IMG/VR virus record: IMGVR_UViG_3300012936_000005
Coordinates: 1 to 64,000 of that record
DNA from: a virus
Direction: 5' to 3' (one strand)
Length of the DNA: 64,000 nt
Position numbers and translations under genes: made by a program. Below the pieces are notes generated by a model. It was not told where the DNA came from, searched no databases, and saw nothing but the letters and a program-made list of their open reading frames with translations. This document shows positions 14,943 to 23,143 of the stretch, piece after piece; within the stretch, counting starts at the first letter, position 1, and each line of letters starts with the position of its first letter.

Positions 14943-15598
14943 CTTGCTAAAATAACTCCTTTTGCCTTAACTGCTTCAACAATTCCTTGCCAACTATTGT
15001 AGGGCCAAAATATAAAACAAGCACTTGATCTTGGTTGTTCTACGTCTTCGCTTATAATTGTGTGATGTGCTGATGTGTTAAACAATGTTGCCTTGTCTGT
15101 TAATCTGAATCTGTCTACTTCTTGTAGTGTAGTCATATCTTGTCCCATTGTATCAGAGGAAATATATTCGTTAACACTATCAGGAAATAAATCTCCGTTA
15201 TTTGAAAATGCCCAAGGCCATAACTTTCTAAGTTCAGGATCAATATACCATACAGTAGTATCTCCTACAGGCTTGCTAAGAAGTATGTTTACATTACCAG
15301 GATGTTGTATATCCATAGGAATATCTTTGTGAAAATTTTGTTCGTTACTATCAACATGTGGCAAATATTTTTGTCCAGGATACATATTTAGAAAACGTAT
15401 GCCATCAACAAAACCGTTGTTAAATATTTCTTTAAAATTTATAATAGCATCACAACCCTGTTGCTCGACTGTTTCATCAGAAACATAAAAGCACATATCG
15501 TCATAACCTGCATATTTGTATTTAGGATTGTTAAGATGCAGTAATTCTTCTCGTACTTGAGAGATATCTATGTTTAACTCATATGCACACGAGAACAT
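14939..15598 (-). CDS. 2OG-Fe(II) oxygenase-like protein, paralog of the gene at 14310
   Basis: From the ATG at 15598 the product has 219 residues. It shows HVD (about 81-83) in KYLPHVDSN, a later NTSAHHT histidine pair and an arginine in QPRSSACFIFW. The start at 15598 is preferred to 15604 because AGGAA sits six bases before it, and because the resulting N-terminus (MFSCAYELNID) lines up with the MRSAYNLNID of the paralog. An extra segment (about residues 135-170) is absent from the copy next door. Substrate unknown. Confidence 0.77.
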   Translation of the reverse strand: MFSCAYELNIDISQVREELLHLNNPKYKYAGYDDMCFYVSDETVEQQGCDAIINFKEIFNNGFVDGIRFLNMYPGQKYLPHVDSNEQNFHKDIPMDIQHPGNVNILLSKPVGDTTVWYIDPELRKLWPWAFSNNGDLFPDSVNEYISSDTMGQDMTTLQEVDRFRLTDKATLFNTSAHHTIISEDVEQPRSSACFIFWPYNSWQGIVEAVKAKGVILAR

Positions 15599-16193
15599 AA
15601 TCATTTCCTATTTTTTCTGCCTTATATCTTTTGTCTACATAATCATAAAATTCCTGTTGATGATTATATGCACCCATTAGTATATTAGCATGATGATTAC
15701 CGTACTTGCACCAATAATTAAATTGTTTAACGTTTTCTTCTAGTAAAGGTGAAACATCAAATATTGCTAAGTCAAAACCAATTTTCCAATCATACTTAAA
15801 AGGACTAGTATCTAAAATGATGCTTACATTGTTGCAATCTTCGAATGTTTTTGCTAGTAGATTAAAATCAAAATAACCGTGATATTCTTCTGGAAAGTGT
15901 CTTTTAACACTACGCTTCCAATCTTGATCTTTTAAATCTTTATCAAGTCCTTTACTTTTATCTTGTTTTGCTTGCCCTATGCTATATTCGCCCCTGTCAG
16001 TATCTGGCATATGATTAAGTTTATGATCGTGATAACTTTGCACAGCAAAGAAATGACTATCAGGTAATAATTTACTTAACTTGTAAGTGATACCTCCGTA
16101 GTATGTTCCTATTTCTACACAGGTTTTAGGTTTTAATTTATTTGCTACCTCTTGGTGTACACTTATATTTGCACCGTCATGCATCGAATACAT
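15579..16193 (-). CDS. Class I SAM-dependent methyltransferase-like protein
   Basis: The 204-residue product has a Rossmann-type SAM-binding start, TCVEIGTYYGGITYKLSKLL (residues 29-48), with the acidic-Gly-x-Gly pattern in shortened form. A later FDLAIFDVSP segment matches the family post-motif strand. This recalls the Methyltransf_24 type seen near sugar-modifying genes. AAGGA lies five to seven bases before the ATG at 16193. The acceptor cannot be told from the sequence. It overlaps the oxygenase genes on both sides. Confidence 0.7.
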   Translation of the reverse strand: MYSMHDGANISVHQEVANKLKPKTCVEIGTYYGGITYKLSKLLPDSHFFAVQSYHDHKLNHMPDTDRGEYSIGQAKQDKSKGLDKDLKDQDWKRSVKRHFPEEYHGYFDFNLLAKTFEDCNNVSIILDTSPFKYDWKIGFDLAIFDVSPLLEENVKQFNYWCKYGNHHANILMGAYNHQQEFYDYVDKRYKAEKIGNDYVLVCI

Positions 16194-16842
16194 CTTGTTT
16201 CCTTATTACTTTATCGCTATACTTACTTACGCTTTTTTCTATTAGGTCCCAGTGCTTCTTGGCATTTACTTTTCCAAGTATAAAACCAATAAGTCTATCC
16301 TCAGTATCTGCTTCAACTCCATGTGCTTGGTCTTGATTGCGTATTAAGAATGCATCTGTTTCGTCAGGCACAATACATCTATGTTTTTCTTGCCAAGTCA
16401 TATCACGTGTGTAATCATGTTCCTTACACATATACATTTTATCTTTACTACCTGCTACAACAAAACGATAACCAATTGGTTCATGAGCCATATTATATTC
16501 TAGTGTTTCAGGCATAATTGCTAGATGGTGTTTATGCGTAGGTTCTACTGCATTGCCATCAATATGCGGTGGTATCTCATGTTTTGCCCTTGCTATACGA
16601 ATATAGTAAAAGTCGTCACAAGGTATATATGTTTCAATCCAATCTATAAGTTCGGAATAATTTTCTTTTGCGTTTTTTGTCCATTCCTGAGGATTGCCTA
16701 AAGGATTGTTGTTTTCTTTTTCTCCTAGCAGTGTTTCTTCGTCCCACCAAATATAAAAATCTGGTGCATTAAATCTATCCAATATTTTTTGTTTATTTGG
16801 AATTGGTGGTATTGCTAAAGGTGTAAAAATTATATCTTTCAT
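16177..16842 (-). CDS. 2OG-Fe(II) oxygenase-like protein
   Basis: The 221-residue product has H93-x-D95 (IPPHIDGN), H174 (NQDQAHGVE) and R183 (EDRLIGFIL), in the order and spacing of an Asp/Asn-hydroxylase-like jelly roll. An insert of about 35 residues with several His, Cys and Met (YMCKEHDYTRDMTWQEKHR) lies between the two histidine sites and may cover the active site. ATGA overlap joins it to the B12 radical SAM gene upstream. Confidence 0.77.
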   Translation of the reverse strand: MKDIIFTPLAIPPIPNKQKILDRFNAPDFYIWWDEETLLGEKENNNPLGNPQEWTKNAKENYSELIDWIETYIPCDDFYYIRIARAKHEIPPHIDGNAVEPTHKHHLAIMPETLEYNMAHEPIGYRFVVAGSKDKMYMCKEHDYTRDMTWQEKHRCIVPDETDAFLIRNQDQAHGVEADTEDRLIGFILGKVNAKKHWDLIEKSVSKYSDKVIRKQDVFDA

Positions 16843-18359
16843 TTTATATACGCAAAGGCGCTCCCTAGTTCTTTATCATCATTGTTTATTTGAAATTTTA
16901 TTCCTAATTCTTCCTGTACAGTTTTACTATGTTTCTTCATGTAAAGCAGTTCTTTTCCTCTGCCTAATTGTTTATGTAAAAAATTATAATCATATCCCTC
17001 TAATAGCATTTCATTTTCTGGCTTGAATATTCTATGTAATATATTTGTTACTTCTTCAACACAACAACTCATAAATGGCATGTCTTTTAAATTTGCAAAA
17101 AAATCCTTCATGTTATCTTTTGTTATAGTTTTGTCTATACCAAAATTATAGAAAGTATTAAAGTACCACCAGTTTAAATATATTTGTGTAATTTCCTCTA
17201 GGTCATAGCTACTACACTCATATATCATTTCGAACGTTTCTTTGTTGGGCAAAGTAATCTTTTTTGTTTTAATTTTATGCTTTGTTCTATAATCTTGTGT
17301 AGCCATAGGCGTATTAGGCAAAACATATAATGGATAAGCTCTAGCAAAATCTATTCCTAATTCTGGATGTTTGAATAAAGTATCAGCCCAACTATCAGCT
17401 GTTTCTCCTGGCAATCCTATTATAAGTTCTGAATTTACTTTTATATCTCTCAATTGATCCATAATTCTAAGAAGTTTATCAGTAGAAATATTTTTTCTTT
17501 GTATAGTATCTAATACATCTGGGGTAAGAGTTTGCAAACTTATCTTTACATTTCTTAATTTGTCGTTAAAATTATCCATTGTTAAATTCATTATGTCAGC
17601 TAGATAAGGCGATCCATTTTTTGCAAATCCCGCAAATGTAAGTAACATGTCATCACGTTTTTTATTATCGACAATATGCTGTACAAAATCTACATCTCTA
17701 GGAAATATACCATAGTTTGCATCAAGTATTTCTAAACGTTTTACCTTATCAAAACTTAAAACGTGTTCTATAGTTTCTTTTACTGCGGCATCTTTTAATT
17801 TAGTAATTTTACTACGACTTACTCCGCCCCAATCACAAAATGCACAATGATAAGGACATCCTCTATTAGTTTCAAATGCAACTGCTATATCATCTTCACG
17901 TTTCAATATGTCATCAAATATTCCATCAGTATATGGTGTAGGTATAGCATATTCACTTTCACTTGTAGGATCTAATAACTTTTCCCATTGTAATTCGCCT
18001 GGACCTGTCATATAATGATCTACATAATCACGTTTGAAATCCTCTAAATTTTCTTCTGGTACATTAGGACCACCATAAACAACAATTCCATTTGGATTGT
18101 ATTTTTTAAATATTTGTGCAATTTCATCATTTGCATTTTGATTCCAAACATAACAAGTAAGCCCAAGTATATCTGCTTGTTTTAATTTTTTGTGTGTGTC
18201 TTCGTTATCCCATTTGTTTTTATACAAAGGTTCTAAGAAATTAGTATCTTTTGCAATGTTAGGATTCTTCATACAATGAGAGATAAGGCACCCTACAGGG
18301 TATGGCACCCAATCGTGATAAACACTTGAGATAGTTCCTAGTAGCACGGTGCGAGGCAT
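16839..18359 (-). CDS. B12-binding-type radical SAM protein
   Basis: The 506-residue product has an N-terminal part of about 150 residues with the strand order of a cobalamin-binding domain (ADILGLTCYVWN, then VVYGGPNVPEE). The radical SAM core follows, with the cluster motif C168-x3-C172-x2-C175 (RGCPYHCAFCDW). A later SELIIGLPGET segment is typical of this class. I do not see the DxHxxG cobalamin motif, so B12 may be bound base-off or not at all. Such enzymes often methylate unreactive carbons or remodel rings. It is the only one of the ten radical SAM proteins here with this architecture. Confidence 0.83.
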   Translation of the reverse strand: MPRTVLLGTISSVYHDWVPYPVGCLISHCMKNPNIAKDTNFLEPLYKNKWDNEDTHKKLKQADILGLTCYVWNQNANDEIAQIFKKYNPNGIVVYGGPNVPEENLEDFKRDYVDHYMTGPGELQWEKLLDPTSESEYAIPTPYTDGIFDDILKREDDIAVAFETNRGCPYHCAFCDWGGVSRSKITKLKDAAVKETIEHVLSFDKVKRLEILDANYGIFPRDVDFVQHIVDNKKRDDMLLTFAGFAKNGSPYLADIMNLTMDNFNDKLRNVKISLQTLTPDVLDTIQRKNISTDKLLRIMDQLRDIKVNSELIIGLPGETADSWADTLFKHPELGIDFARAYPLYVLPNTPMATQDYRTKHKIKTKKITLPNKETFEMIYECSSYDLEEITQIYLNWWYFNTFYNFGIDKTITKDNMKDFFANLKDMPFMSCCVEEVTNILHRIFKPENEMLLEGYDYNFLHKQLGRGKELLYMKKHSKTVQEELGIKFQINNDDKELGSAFAYIK

Positions 18360-19099
18360 AACCTATTCACATCTCCTCTCTTAAATTTATCGTATGCAGG
18401 ATTGTCTGTGGTAGCAAGCCATACACTGTCGCTTGGTTTGAAGTTATATTCATTACAAACTTCTGTTTGTTTATCTATCAATGTTTTCCAAATATAATCA
18501 ATATCAAATTTGTTAATAATTGTTTCAGCTATACTGTTTGCATAATAATTATAATACTTGGCACTATTAGTTATAGCATCTAAACGCTGGTCTGGTTCTT
18601 TTGTAAAAATCCAACCTGTCCTAATATTACGCACTCCAAACGGTTTGCTTAAACTATAAAAAACATATTCTACATTATTTGGCAGTTCTATCTTTTTAAT
18701 TTGTGTGCTTCCTACATATGCAAGGTCAACTGCTGTTGGAATTTCAGTAGGTATATCTACAAAGTTACCGTCTATAGCACTAGGCACACTTATATAATGT
18801 ATCCTATTAGTGCCTGCTTTTGGATGAATCCATTGGTAGTCTCCACGCTCCATTGTAACTGATCTACGCTCTTTGTCAAACCACCAATCCAATCCTTGTG
18901 TGATTCCATTCATAGGATATACGTGGAAATTGGATAGATCTACAACAGGTTTTAACCACTGTTTGATGCTTGTAGAGTACTTTAAAACACCGTCTAAATC
19001 GCATTTTAAGCCCTCTACAGCGTGGTTAACGTCCGGAAGTACGTTAGTTCGTACCGCTGTACTTAGGGCTAAAATTTCACTGCAAATTTTCATGTCCAC
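18338..19099 (-). CDS. PLP fold-type I aminotransferase-like protein, short
   Basis: The 253-residue product has the class I/II aminotransferase pattern: YPMNGITQGLDWWF (61-74) in the place of the PLP phosphate turn, VDLAYVGS (124-131) with the aspartate that pairs with the pyridine nitrogen, and YSLSKPFGVRNIRTGW (148-163) with the Schiff-base lysine K152. Typical members have 380-400 residues. This one lacks most of the N-terminal and C-terminal small domain, so it is a trimmed form. The start is GTG at 19099 (GGAGAG six bases upstream) or ATG at 19093. The amino donor and acceptor are unknown. Confidence 0.75.
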   Translation of the reverse strand: MDMKICSEILALSTAVRTNVLPDVNHAVEGLKCDLDGVLKYSTSIKQWLKPVVDLSNFHVYPMNGITQGLDWWFDKERRSVTMERGDYQWIHPKAGTNRIHYISVPSAIDGNFVDIPTEIPTAVDLAYVGSTQIKKIELPNNVEYVFYSLSKPFGVRNIRTGWIFTKEPDQRLDAITNSAKYYNYYANSIAETIINKFDIDYIWKTLIDKQTEVCNEYNFKPSDSVWLATTDNPAYDKFKRGDVNRLCLAPCY

Positions 19100-19901
19100 T
19101 TGCTACTCTCCAAAGTATACGTTGACCCATTTGCTCAAAATGCCAACGTTTGTGTATTGTAACAACTTGCTCTGCAATGTTAAGATCGCCATTTTGCCAA
19201 TCATGATGATACATATACTTTTCATTTAAAATATGGTTTTGTAAAAACTCTATTAGTTCCTGACTTTCTTTTTCTGAATATCCTACTACTTCAAATATTT
19301 GATAGAAAGGAAAAAAGATTCCTTTATGTTCGCCAAAGTTTTGTATAAGGCTTACAGGATTATCTCTATCTAGATGATCTTTAAATAATGGCGTGTCGCT
19401 ATAACGGCCAGCTTTGTATCCACAGACAACTTTTAAATCTTCTACTTGTAATTTTACATCGTTAGGCAAATCATCATAAGCCCAACTGTTGTTAAGCCAA
19501 CTTGTTCTACTGCCTACTGTTCCTGTTAGTGCATACAACCAAATAAGTTGTTTTCTATTTGGATTGCTAGGTTGATTAGCATGCCAATCCAAATCATGTT
19601 TGTGACTAAACAAACTAGGCTTGCCTGTAATTGCATCTCCTCCAACTCGAAGTATGCCTTCACCTGCCCACACATCACCGCTACCGCCGTGAGCCCTTTG
19701 GGCGTCTTTAGGATCTTGCTTTTGTACACTTCCTACTACTTCGCTGATACGTAACAATTCCGCTTCATCTAAGTCTTGATTGTGAAAATTTAAAACTAGA
19801 TACTTGTAAATATCCTTAAAAACTTCTTGTAGTTCATCTTTGGGCATGCCTTTTAGTTTTATATCATAATCAGCACACCATCCGTCGCATAATAATTTCA
19901 T
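19077..19901 (-). CDS. TauD/TfdA-type 2OG dioxygenase-like protein with HxN site
   Basis: The 274-residue product matches the TauD group: DLDWHANQP (105-111) at the first metal site, a SRTSWLNN segment after the active-site strand, and WQNGDLNIAEQVVTIHKR (235-252), the family strand with the distal histidine H250. R261 or R265 may bind 2OG. The first pair reads H107-x-N109, where TauD has HxD. The missing carboxylate could change reactivity or abolish it. An ATGA overlap joins it to the gene upstream. Confidence 0.75.
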   Translation of the reverse strand: MKLLCDGWCADYDIKLKGMPKDELQEVFKDIYKYLVLNFHNQDLDEAELLRISEVVGSVQKQDPKDAQRAHGGSGDVWAGEGILRVGGDAITGKPSLFSHKHDLDWHANQPSNPNRKQLIWLYALTGTVGSRTSWLNNSWAYDDLPNDVKLQVEDLKVVCGYKAGRYSDTPLFKDHLDRDNPVSLIQNFGEHKGIFFPFYQIFEVVGYSEKESQELIEFLQNHILNEKYMYHHDWQNGDLNIAEQVVTIHKRWHFEQMGQRILWRVASGHENLQ

Positions 19902-20596
19902 GTTTCTCTCGCTGTAAATATACTCATTGCTAATTTCTTTTTTACGCCTAGTGCATTGAAGTCACTGCTACTATGCAATCTAGCACAATCAAAAATAATT
20001 GCACTATTAATTTTCCAAGGAAAATAACTATGTACAGATAATCCTTCTAACCAATCAGGCTTAAGATGTGTGAGATAATTTTCTTTAATGTCGTTTGGTA
20101 TCCCTTTATTGTTAGTATAACTTACATCAGTGTAATCAAATAAAGGTCCGTGGCTATAAAAATTTTTAAAATCTGTGCCGCCGCCCATAAATTTTTTACC
20201 GTCGTGATAATAATATTGATCAAACATCATAAGTTTTATTTTGTCGTCTTTCACATCTCCCCAAAGTTTCAAAGGAATAGTAACTGCTTTATAAGGTGTT
20301 TTGTAATTTTTATCTACATCATTGTGTATAACGTGTGCCCAAGGTGTTTCAAATATTATAGCACTCATAACTTTTGCTTCACCTATTAATACTTTAAGTC
20401 TTGTGAATATATCATCAAACACAGAGTTATCAGTATTAATCTTACAAACTATAGGTCCTGTATTTTTTTCTATTTTTTCTTGGGTATTAAAATATTCTAT
20501 CAAAGAATTATTTTCATCCATAGTTATAAAGTCAATAACTTGTTTAGGATCAGAATTGTTTTTTTCGAGTCGATTTATTTCTTTAATATCTAACAT
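19898..20596 (-). CDS. 2OG-Fe(II) oxygenase-like protein
   Basis: The 232-residue product from the ATG at 20596 has H91-x-D93 (HVIHNDVD), H208 (CARLHSSSDF) and a basic residue K219 or K220 in the place of the usual arginine. A long polar middle (115-190) with many Tyr, Asp and Gly separates the two halves. GGAG eight bases upstream and a TAATG overlap with the preceding stop make 20596 the better start; a longer frame opens at 20641 without a ribosome site. Substrate unknown. Confidence 0.72.
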   Translation of the reverse strand: MLDIKEINRLEKNNSDPKQVIDFITMDENNSLIEYFNTQEKIEKNTGPIVCKINTDNSVFDDIFTRLKVLIGEAKVMSAIIFETPWAHVIHNDVDKNYKTPYKAVTIPLKLWGDVKDDKIKLMMFDQYYYHDGKKFMGGGTDFKNFYSHGPLFDYTDVSYTNNKGIPNDIKENYLTHLKPDWLEGLSVHSYFPWKINSAIIFDCARLHSSSDFNALGVKKKLAMSIFTARET

Positions 20597-21354
20597 TATG
20601 GATTCTCCAAAATGCTTGTAAGTTTTATAACATTTTCCCAAGTTTTAGGTACATTTAAAATTAGATGGTAACTATTATTCATCCAACTGTGTGTTCTATG
20701 TACTTTTGTTGTATCAACATAATAAGTTGTATTTGGTATAATTGTTCTACGACTATCTCCAAGCCACCATTCGTAACTGTTTGTATCAGAGTTTCCTAAA
20801 AAGCAAATTACTCTAAATGAATCACGTGTCAGTAAAGGACTATCTCTATGCGGTGGAAACCACCCGCCTTTATTTGTTTTGACAATCATAGTGCGTCCTA
20901 ATCCTGACCAATAATCTAAGATTGGACGTAAACTTTCAAAATGACTGTAAGCAGATGTCGGAGTATTAAAGTCAGTTTCCTTTAATACACGGCCTGCTCT
21001 TTTCATTGCTTCGGGCCTACTTAAACTATCTGTAGGCTTATCACCTTCTAATCCTACTAATAATATTCCCTCTCTATCATTACTTACACCTTCTCTACGC
21101 AAGTAAGGAACAAATTCAGCAGTTTTTACTTCATCTTTAAACTTTTTAACATCAGGACGCAAAGATAATGCTTCAAAATCTCCCAATAAATTTAACTGCA
21201 ATTCGCATTTTAAGTCATCTGCTGTTGGCTCATATTGTGTAGGATCGTTTTTATACCACTCATAATAATTACTACCAGTGGCTTTATCATTCCTATCATA
21301 TGCTTTAGTTAAATTTAAAAGATTACCATCTTTATCATATTTTTTTAAGTCCAT
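20596..21354 (-). CDS. 2OG-Fe(II) oxygenase, Asp/Asn beta-hydroxylase-like
   Basis: The 252-residue product has H169-x-D171 (GGWFPPHRDS), R181 (DSFRVICFLG) and distal histidines H219 and H222 (KVHRTHSW). The stretch from TPTSAY (131) to FPPHRD follows the same pattern as the plus-strand gene at 9218, so the two are probably paralogs on opposite strands. About 125 extra N-terminal residues, rich in charged groups, distinguish this copy. It starts one base from the stop of the nitroreductase gene. Confidence 0.8.
   Translation of the reverse strand: MDLKKYDKDGNLLNLTKAYDRNDKATGSNYYEWYKNDPTQYEPTADDLKCELQLNLLGDFEALSLRPDVKKFKDEVKTAEFVPYLRREGVSNDREGILLVGLEGDKPTDSLSRPEAMKRAGRVLKETDFNTPTSAYSHFESLRPILDYWSGLGRTMIVKTNKGGWFPPHRDSPLLTRDSFRVICFLGNSDTNSYEWWLGDSRRTIIPNTTYYVDTTKVHRTHSWMNNSYHLILNVPKTWENVIKLTSILENP
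20605..20608 (-). promoter_or_regulatory. Ribosome binding site GGAG deciding the start at 20596
   Basis: On the minus strand GGAG stands eight bases before the ATG at 20596, whose first base is also the last base of the preceding TAA. The in-frame ATG at 20641 lacks any such motif and would make a 46-base overlap. Confidence 0.6.
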
Positions 21355-21999
21355 TTATTCCTCCTCAACTTTATATACTTCTTCAAAACTAGGTCGATTA
21401 TAAATTTGATCTATGTTTTTTCTATCATAGGGCACACTTTTCATAGCATTAGTTCTAGGATCTAAATATTCTAGTTCGTTACTAGCATATCCTACTCCTA
21501 ATATTAAACGTATAGGATTATCGACTCCGAACAGTTCTGCACATCTTTCAGGATCATGACTGCAATTTTGTGTTATACCTGTGCTAAGTCCTCTATCTTG
21601 TAATGCTAACATTATAAATGCGGCTTGAATACCAAATTCTAAATGGTCATATCTATCAACAGCCGTTGATGTTCTGTTATAAAATTGGTATTGTACTTCT
21701 GCTTTAGTAACATCTCTTTGTGAAAATCCAATTAGATAAGGTGCTAGAACTTGCGGATTACCATAATCAGTTTCGATAGGCATTTCATCATTGCGATGAC
21801 AAATTGTCATTATTTCTTTTCTACGATTAGGCTCATCATTCTTAATACATTTAATAACAAAAGGATATTTTAGATTTTTTGTAGGAGCTTGCATATAAGC
21901 ATCATACATTGCATCTTTTATTAATTGTACATCTACTTCCTTTGTATAATCCCAAGTATAAGTATTAGTCCTTGCTTTTATTACATCGTTAAATTGCAT
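21355..21999 (-). CDS. Nitroreductase-family flavoprotein
   Basis: The 214-residue product from the ATG at 21999 has the nitroreductase pattern: MYDAYMQAPTKNLKYPF (FMN loop, about 27-43), HLEFGIQAAFIMLALQDRGL (the central helix) and IRLILGVGYA near the C-terminus. The frame opens 32 codons earlier, but AAGGAA lies about eight bases before the ATG at 21999, and that start overlaps the preceding stop by only 11 bases. It may reduce an unsaturated or oxidised intermediate made by neighbouring enzymes. Substrate unknown. Confidence 0.8.
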   Translation of the reverse strand: MQFNDVIKARTNTYTWDYTKEVDVQLIKDAMYDAYMQAPTKNLKYPFVIKCIKNDEPNRRKEIMTICHRNDEMPIETDYGNPQVLAPYLIGFSQRDVTKAEVQYQFYNRTSTAVDRYDHLEFGIQAAFIMLALQDRGLSTGITQNCSHDPERCAELFGVDNPIRLILGVGYASNELEYLDPRTNAMKSVPYDRKNIDQIYNRPSFEEVYKVEEE

Positions 22000-23104
22000 T
22001 AAGTTTCCTTTTTGGTATTTTTGAATCTGCACTTGAAACACAACTTTCAGTGATACAAGGCATTGCTTTTTCAAACAGTTTAAATCCTGTTTCAATATTT
22101 CCTAAAGGAACATCACCGCAACTGTAACTGCGTTTTATACTACCGTCTGGTTCACGTATAATTATACCTTGATATCCAGCATTACAATTCCAACCTTTAA
22201 ACTTGTTAAAATTGAAAGCATTGAATCTTTCTGCTTGATCCATATAATATTTATTGCCCTTACTATCTTCCATTTCTACTTGAAAGTGAGGAGGTATAGT
22301 TTCTTTTGTATTAAACTCACTCCACTTTTTAAATTTAGCTTTTGGTCGGTCTGCCCATTTACGTTTGTTTTCTGTATATGCACGTTGAGGCATACCATTA
22401 TGTAATTTCGCTAATTGTTCTTCCGTATAACCATCAACAACAAAACTAGCAGTAGGATCACTTTGTGGCTTTAGTGTTACATTAATTCCTTGTTCATGGA
22501 AAAACAGTGCATTATCCCAATCCCTTTCAAACCAAGCAGGAACCATTACCATGTTTATTGTAACCTGTACATCATGCTCTTGGCAAAATATAAGTTTGTC
22601 TGCAAACTCCTGCATTTTTACAGGTGTGTTTACGTGTTCAGTATGTAGACTTGCAGTAATACTAGCTCTATGAAATGCTTTAGCATATTCAACATAAGTT
22701 TCAAACCAATTAATTTTACGTGAACAATTTGATGTCATATGTATACTTGTATAATTTGTATTTTCTACGTCATCGGCGAGATATTTGAGAATGTCCAAGT
22801 ATCCTGGATGAAAGGTAGGCTCACCCCCTGACAAAGAAAAGTGAAATGAATTGAAACCGTTTCCTCTGGCTTGTCGCTTGATTTCGTCAATAGTTCGAAG
22901 ACACAACTCGGTTGGTCTGTGATCTTTTCTGTCACTTCTTGCGTATGGCCAACAGTAGCTACACCTATAATTACAAAAGCGACCAAGCAACCAACTAACC
23001 GTAAATACGTCACGATAGAGCAAAGTGCGTTGGCCCACACTGACAATATCCTCAAGTGGTATTTTTGTAAAGTCATAATTACTCCATTTTAAATCTTGAG
23101 TCAT
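21989..23104 (-). CDS. Radical SAM protein with C-terminal Cys-rich region
   Basis: The 371-residue product has the 4Fe-4S motif C44-x3-C48-x2-C51 (CNYRCSYCW) and a GGEP motif (SLSGGEPTFHP, near residue 93). A C-terminal region (GWNCNAGYQGIII, SYSCGDVPLGN, MPCITESC) looks like a SPASM/twitch-type auxiliary-cluster site. Such proteins mature peptides or modify sugars. The ATG is only five bases from the -10 element of a consensus promoter and has no ribosome site. This is the first gene of an internal transcription unit. Substrate unknown. Confidence 0.85.
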   Translation of the reverse strand: MTQDLKWSNYDFTKIPLEDIVSVGQRTLLYRDVFTVSWLLGRFCNYRCSYCWPYARSDRKDHRPTELCLRTIDEIKRQARGNGFNSFHFSLSGGEPTFHPGYLDILKYLADDVENTNYTSIHMTSNCSRKINWFETYVEYAKAFHRASITASLHTEHVNTPVKMQEFADKLIFCQEHDVQVTINMVMVPAWFERDWDNALFFHEQGINVTLKPQSDPTASFVVDGYTEEQLAKLHNGMPQRAYTENKRKWADRPKAKFKKWSEFNTKETIPPHFQVEMEDSKGNKYYMDQAERFNAFNFNKFKGWNCNAGYQGIIIREPDGSIKRSYSCGDVPLGNIETGFKLFEKAMPCITESCVSSADSKIPKRKLNAI

Positions 23105-23109
23105 AGTTT

Positions 23110-23138
23110 ATTATAGCACCTTATGTTAATTTTGTCAA
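23110..23138 (-). promoter_or_regulatory. Perfect consensus sigma70 promoter inside the enzyme island
   Basis: On the minus strand, TTGACA (23138-23133), a 17-base spacer and TATAAT (23115-23110) match the bacterial consensus exactly. The usual start point six or seven bases beyond the -10 falls on the A or T of the ATG at 23104, which predicts a message with almost no leader. It lies in the only sizeable gap (39 bases) within the minus-strand arm. Confidence 0.85.
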
Positions 23139-23143
23139 TCATT

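Noticed and set aside
20597-20641. N-terminal extension of the oxygenase gene starting at 20641
   Set aside because: The ATG at 20596 has GGAG at good spacing and a TAATG junction; the extension has no ribosome site and would overlap the preceding gene.
21357-22095. Long form of the nitroreductase starting at 22095
   Set aside because: The extra 32 residues are Lys/Gln/Cys-rich, lie inside the radical SAM gene and have no counterpart in the family; AAGGAA marks the start at 21999.
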